Position numbers and translations under genes: made by a program | Source of the DNA: Afipia sp. | GTDB taxonomy: Bacteria > Pseudomonadota > Alphaproteobacteria > Rhizobiales > Xanthobacteraceae | Reading direction: 5' to 3' | DNA: 7,930 nt | Assembly (NCBI GenBank): GCA_020056155.1 | Contig: JAGVII010000864.1 | Location: 1-7,930 of the forward strand | Part shown: piece after piece, positions 6,045 through 7,930 of the stretch | How the letters are laid out: every line of letters starts with the position of its first letter | How positions within the stretch are numbered: position 1 is the stretch's first letter | Notes under the pieces: model-generated | What the model was told of the DNA's origin: nothing | Seen by the model: only the letters and a program-made list of their open reading frames with translations | The model's database searches: none

Positions 6045-6065
6045 AGACCAAAATGGTCTGTCCAA
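6040..6065. promoter_or_regulatory. Composite operator B (GntR/FadR-type candidate)
   Basis: The site reads ATGG-N3-ACCA-N3-TGGT-N4-CCAA with the same spacing as operator A. Its core GACCA-AAA-TGGTC (6046-6058) is a perfect dyad. A further partial unit, TTGGAAGAC, follows at 6067-6075. It overlaps the -10 box and start point of the ABC operon promoter, as expected for a repressor. Confidence 0.6.
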
Positions 6066-6142
6066 TTTGGAAGACAGCTATGCGACCTGAGTTCCGCGCA
6101 TAGGAATAATAACTAGAGGCAACGCGAAGCGAGGTTTGCTGT

Positions 6143-7303
6143 ATGGCGCGAGTCACTCTCCAGAATGTGTCGAAATCCTTTGGCGGTGATCGAGGGCCAT
6201 GGGCGGTGCAGGATTTTTCGTTGGATATCGCCGACGGAGAACTGGTTGTTTTTGTCGGGCCGTCCGGCTGCGGGAAATCGACCACGTTGCGCATGCTTGC
6301 CGGCCTCGATGATGTGACATCGGGCAAGATCATGATCGGCGGGCGGGATGTGACTGCACTCCCGCCGAAAGATCGCAATATTGCGATGGTGTTCCAGAAC
6401 TACGCGCTCTATCCGCAGAAGACCGTCTACGACAATATGGCATTTGGTCTTCGTGTGCGCGGAGAACCGAAAGACGAGATTGACCGTCGCGTGCGCAGCG
6501 CGGCGTCGAGCCTCGGCCTTGATCCTTTGCTCGAGCGGAAGCCGCGGCAGCTGTCGGGAGGTCAGATGCAGCGGGTTGCGCTTGGCCGTGCGCTCGTCCG
6601 AGACCCCGATGTCTTTCTGCTCGATGAGCCTCTTTCCAACCTCGACGCCAAGCTGCGCGTGAAGACTCGCGAGGAAATCGCGACGCTGCATGCCCGGCTC
6701 GGAGCCACGATGATTTTCGTGACACACGACCAGGTCGAAGCCATGACGCTCGGTGACCGGATTGTCATCATGCGCGATGGCTGGATCCAGCAAGCCGGAC
6801 GGCCGCTGGATCTTTACGACCGGCCGATGAATGTCTTTGTGGCCGCCTTCATCGGTTCGCCCGAGATGAACCTGGTTGACGGTGAACTGCTCCGTGACGG
6901 TGGTGGTCTGAAGGTTCGTTCTGGCGAACTGCAGCTCGGATTGCCGGACGGCGAGTTTGTCGAGACCGAGAAGAGCGTCACTGTCGGGATCAGACCAGAG
7001 CATATCATTCGTGCTGAAGCGGCATCCGACATCGAGATGATCGTCAGTCTGGTCGAGCAAATCGGCGCACAGACCTATGTGCTGGGGACGATATTCGGTC
7101 AGAAATTCCGCGCGGTGTTTGCGCGCGACGACGTGCTCGCGGCCGGCGACAAGATCCCCGTCGTGCTGCCCGCGCAGCGGTTGCATGTGTTTTCGCGTGA
7201 GAACGGAAGGACGTTGAGGCAATCAAAATCAATAAATGAAAATAGCAAAGGGAGGGAAAATCATGACCGAGCACAAGTCAAACCAATGGAAGTTCAAGGG
7301 TAA
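6143..7303 (+). CDS. ABC importer ATPase, MalK/UgpC type
   Basis: The 386-residue protein has all ATPase motifs: Walker A GPSGCGKST (39-47), Q-loop Q85 in VFQNYALYP, signature LSGGQ (137-141), Walker B VFLLDEP with D161 and E162, D-loop SNLD (165-168) and H-loop H195. After FIGSPEMN (237-243) comes a regulatory TOBE-type domain with VGIRPEHI (281-288). This layout is typical of the MalK/UgpC group, which powers uptake of sugars, polyols or similar solutes with two permeases and a periplasmic binding protein. GAGG 8 bases before the ATG is the Shine-Dalgarno. The last ~30 residues after HVFSRENGRTL are polar and unlike the family; they cover the ribosome site and first 41 bases of the next gene, suggesting translational coupling or a drifted stop codon. 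Transport substrate unknown. Confidence 0.95.
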   Translation: MARVTLQNVSKSFGGDRGPWAVQDFSLDIADGELVVFVGPSGCGKSTTLRMLAGLDDVTSGKIMIGGRDVTALPPKDRNIAMVFQNYALYPQKTVYDNMAFGLRVRGEPKDEIDRRVRSAASSLGLDPLLERKPRQLSGGQMQRVALGRALVRDPDVFLLDEPLSNLDAKLRVKTREEIATLHARLGATMIFVTHDQVEAMTLGDRIVIMRDGWIQQAGRPLDLYDRPMNVFVAAFIGSPEMNLVDGELLRDGGGLKVRSGELQLGLPDGEFVETEKSVTVGIRPEHIIRAEAASDIEMIVSLVEQIGAQTYVLGTIFGQKFRAVFARDDVLAAGDKIPVVLPAQRLHVFSRENGRTLRQSKSINENSKGRENHDRAQVKPMEVQG

Positions 7304-7930
7304 GTCTTTCGGCTTTAACCGGCGAGACTTTCTCAAAACGTCCGCAGGAGCGGTGGTTGGAGCGACGAGCTCCCTGGCGGCTCCGTACGTAAATGCTCAA
7401 GCCGGAGTGACGCTCCGATTCCTGAACAATGAAACCGCGGCCGACAGCCAGACTGTGCTGCGAAATGCGTGCAGCGCGTATGAGAGCAAGTTCGGCGTCA
7501 AGATCATCGTCGATTCGACGCCGATCAGCGGCGCATATGCAAAAACTATGGCAGCGATCAATGCGGGTACTCCGTATGACCTCGCCACCCAAGGTTATAT
7601 CGCCCACATTCTTCAGTATGCCCGCGGCGGTCATCTTATTCCGGTGACCGATCTCGTGAAGCAGCATTCCTGGGGGCAGATGGGCGCCTGGAAGTATCAG
7701 GGAGAGAACTGGTTCTATCCCTACGATTACAATCTGGTGACCTGTTACTATCGGAAGGATCTTTACGCCGAGAAGGGCCTCAGGATCCCCAACACATGGG
7801 CGGAGTATCTCGACAACTGCCGGGCGCTGACTGTCTCAAAGGACGGCAATATCGAACGTGGCGGTTGCGTGATGCCGCTGGCGAGCGACAGCGCGACTAA
7901 CTGGGCGAGCTTCGGCAACCTGTTCGCGGA
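7263..7930 (+). CDS. Tat-exported family 1 extracellular solute-binding protein (partial)
   Basis: The frame is open from the ATG at 7263 to the window end (222 codons), preceded by a strong GGGAGGG ribosome site. The N-terminus carries a twin-arginine signal, N19-R-R-D-F-L-K25, a mildly hydrophobic AGAVVGATSSLAA stretch and a likely cleavage after AQA (residues 45-47). The mature part has features of family 1 binding proteins: an initial strand VTLRFLNN, a lobe with YESKFGVKIIVDSTP, MAAINAGTPYDLATQGY, and YYRKDLYAEKGL with PNTWAEYLDNC, a typical motif of this family. It should capture a substrate in the periplasm for the importer whose ATPase gene it overlaps. Export as a folded protein through Tat is inferred from the signal. 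Ligand class (sugar, polyol, polyamine or other) cannot be decided; the C-terminal third or more is outside. Confidence 0.92.
   Translation, partial: MTEHKSNQWKFKGKSFGFNRRDFLKTSAGAVVGATSSLAAPYVNAQAGVTLRFLNNETAADSQTVLRNACSAYESKFGVKIIVDSTPISGAYAKTMAAINAGTPYDLATQGYIAHILQYARGGHLIPVTDLVKQHSWGQMGAWKYQGENWFYPYDYNLVTCYYRKDLYAEKGLRIPNTWAEYLDNCRALTVSKDGNIERGGCVMPLASDSATNWASFGNLFA

Larger units (their letters stand above)
5817..6142. other. Divergent control region between CoA-transferase and ABC importer genes
   Basis: These 326 bases contain no credible gene. They hold the leftward promoter with operator C at the left end and the rightward promoter with operator B at the right end, about 130 bases apart, plus an extra TTGG half-site near 5925-5928. 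The stretch 5930-6010 between them has no recognisable element. Two copies of one operator facing divergent units allow looping or separate control. Confidence 0.6.

Noticed and set aside
5848..6378. A leftward 176-codon frame across the control region
   Set aside because: It would cover two promoters and three operators and enter the ATPase gene antisense; composition is low-complexity Ser/Pro rich.
6113..7222. A 369-codon leftward open frame opposite the ABC ATPase gene
   Set aside because: It mirrors a gene with every ATPase motif, is rich in His/Arg as expected of an antisense frame in GC-rich DNA, and shows no family features.
1..7930. CRISPR array, tRNA, rRNA, insertion sequence or attachment-site repeats
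   Set aside because: No regularly spaced repeats, cloverleaf patterns, transposase or integrase motifs were seen on either strand; the repeated ACCA-N3-TGGT elements are promoter sites, not array repeats.

Overview
The window looks like chromosome of an alphaproteobacterium, probably of the Bradyrhizobium/Rhizobiales type. This rests on moderately high GC, near-consensus sigma-70 promoters, and on protein families (CaiB-type CoA-transferase, GMC oxidoreductase, MalK-like ABC transporter) that are common in catabolic clusters of that group. The taxon is inferred from general character and not proven.

Left part (1-1254): a regulatory/accessory block. A partial RNase J-like metallo-beta-lactamase gene runs leftward off the window (1-459). 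It is divergent from a small XRE-type helix-turn-helix gene (532-792), which is followed by a short ImmA/IrrE-like HExxH metallopeptidase gene (871-1254). A perfect 7-bp-arm dyad covers the -10 box of the metallo-beta-lactamase gene and is a candidate operator for the XRE protein. The peptidase gene reads as more AT-rich than its surroundings.

Middle part (1500-5816): a leftward catabolic group. It holds a hotdog-fold MaoC-like protein (1500-2294) with a terminator-like hairpin downstream, an FAD-dependent GMC alcohol dehydrogenase (2435-4072), and a class III CoA-transferase (4548-5816). A previously unlisted 49-residue small membrane/exported peptide gene (4265-4414) lies on the other strand between the last two.

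Right part (6143-7930): a rightward ABC importer operon. A MalK/UgpC-type ATPase overlaps by 41 bp the gene for a Tat-exported family 1 solute-binding protein, which runs off the window. Permease genes would be expected just outside.

The most informative signal is not a gene. A composite operator, (W)TGG-N3/4-ACCA-N3-TGGT-N4-CCAA, occurs three times, each time over or beside a recognisable sigma-70 promoter: at the oxidoreductase/small-peptide divergence (4197-4222), at the CoA-transferase promoter (5886-5912) and at the ABC operon promoter (6040-6065). Its TTGGT-N3-ACCAA element resembles operators of FadR-subfamily GntR repressors (PdhR, LldR). The simplest reading is one substrate-responsive regulon: the importer brings in a compound, the GMC enzyme oxidises an alcohol group, the CoA-transferase makes a CoA thioester, and the MaoC-like protein acts on it. 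The substrate cannot be told from the sequence, and no GntR gene lies in the window.
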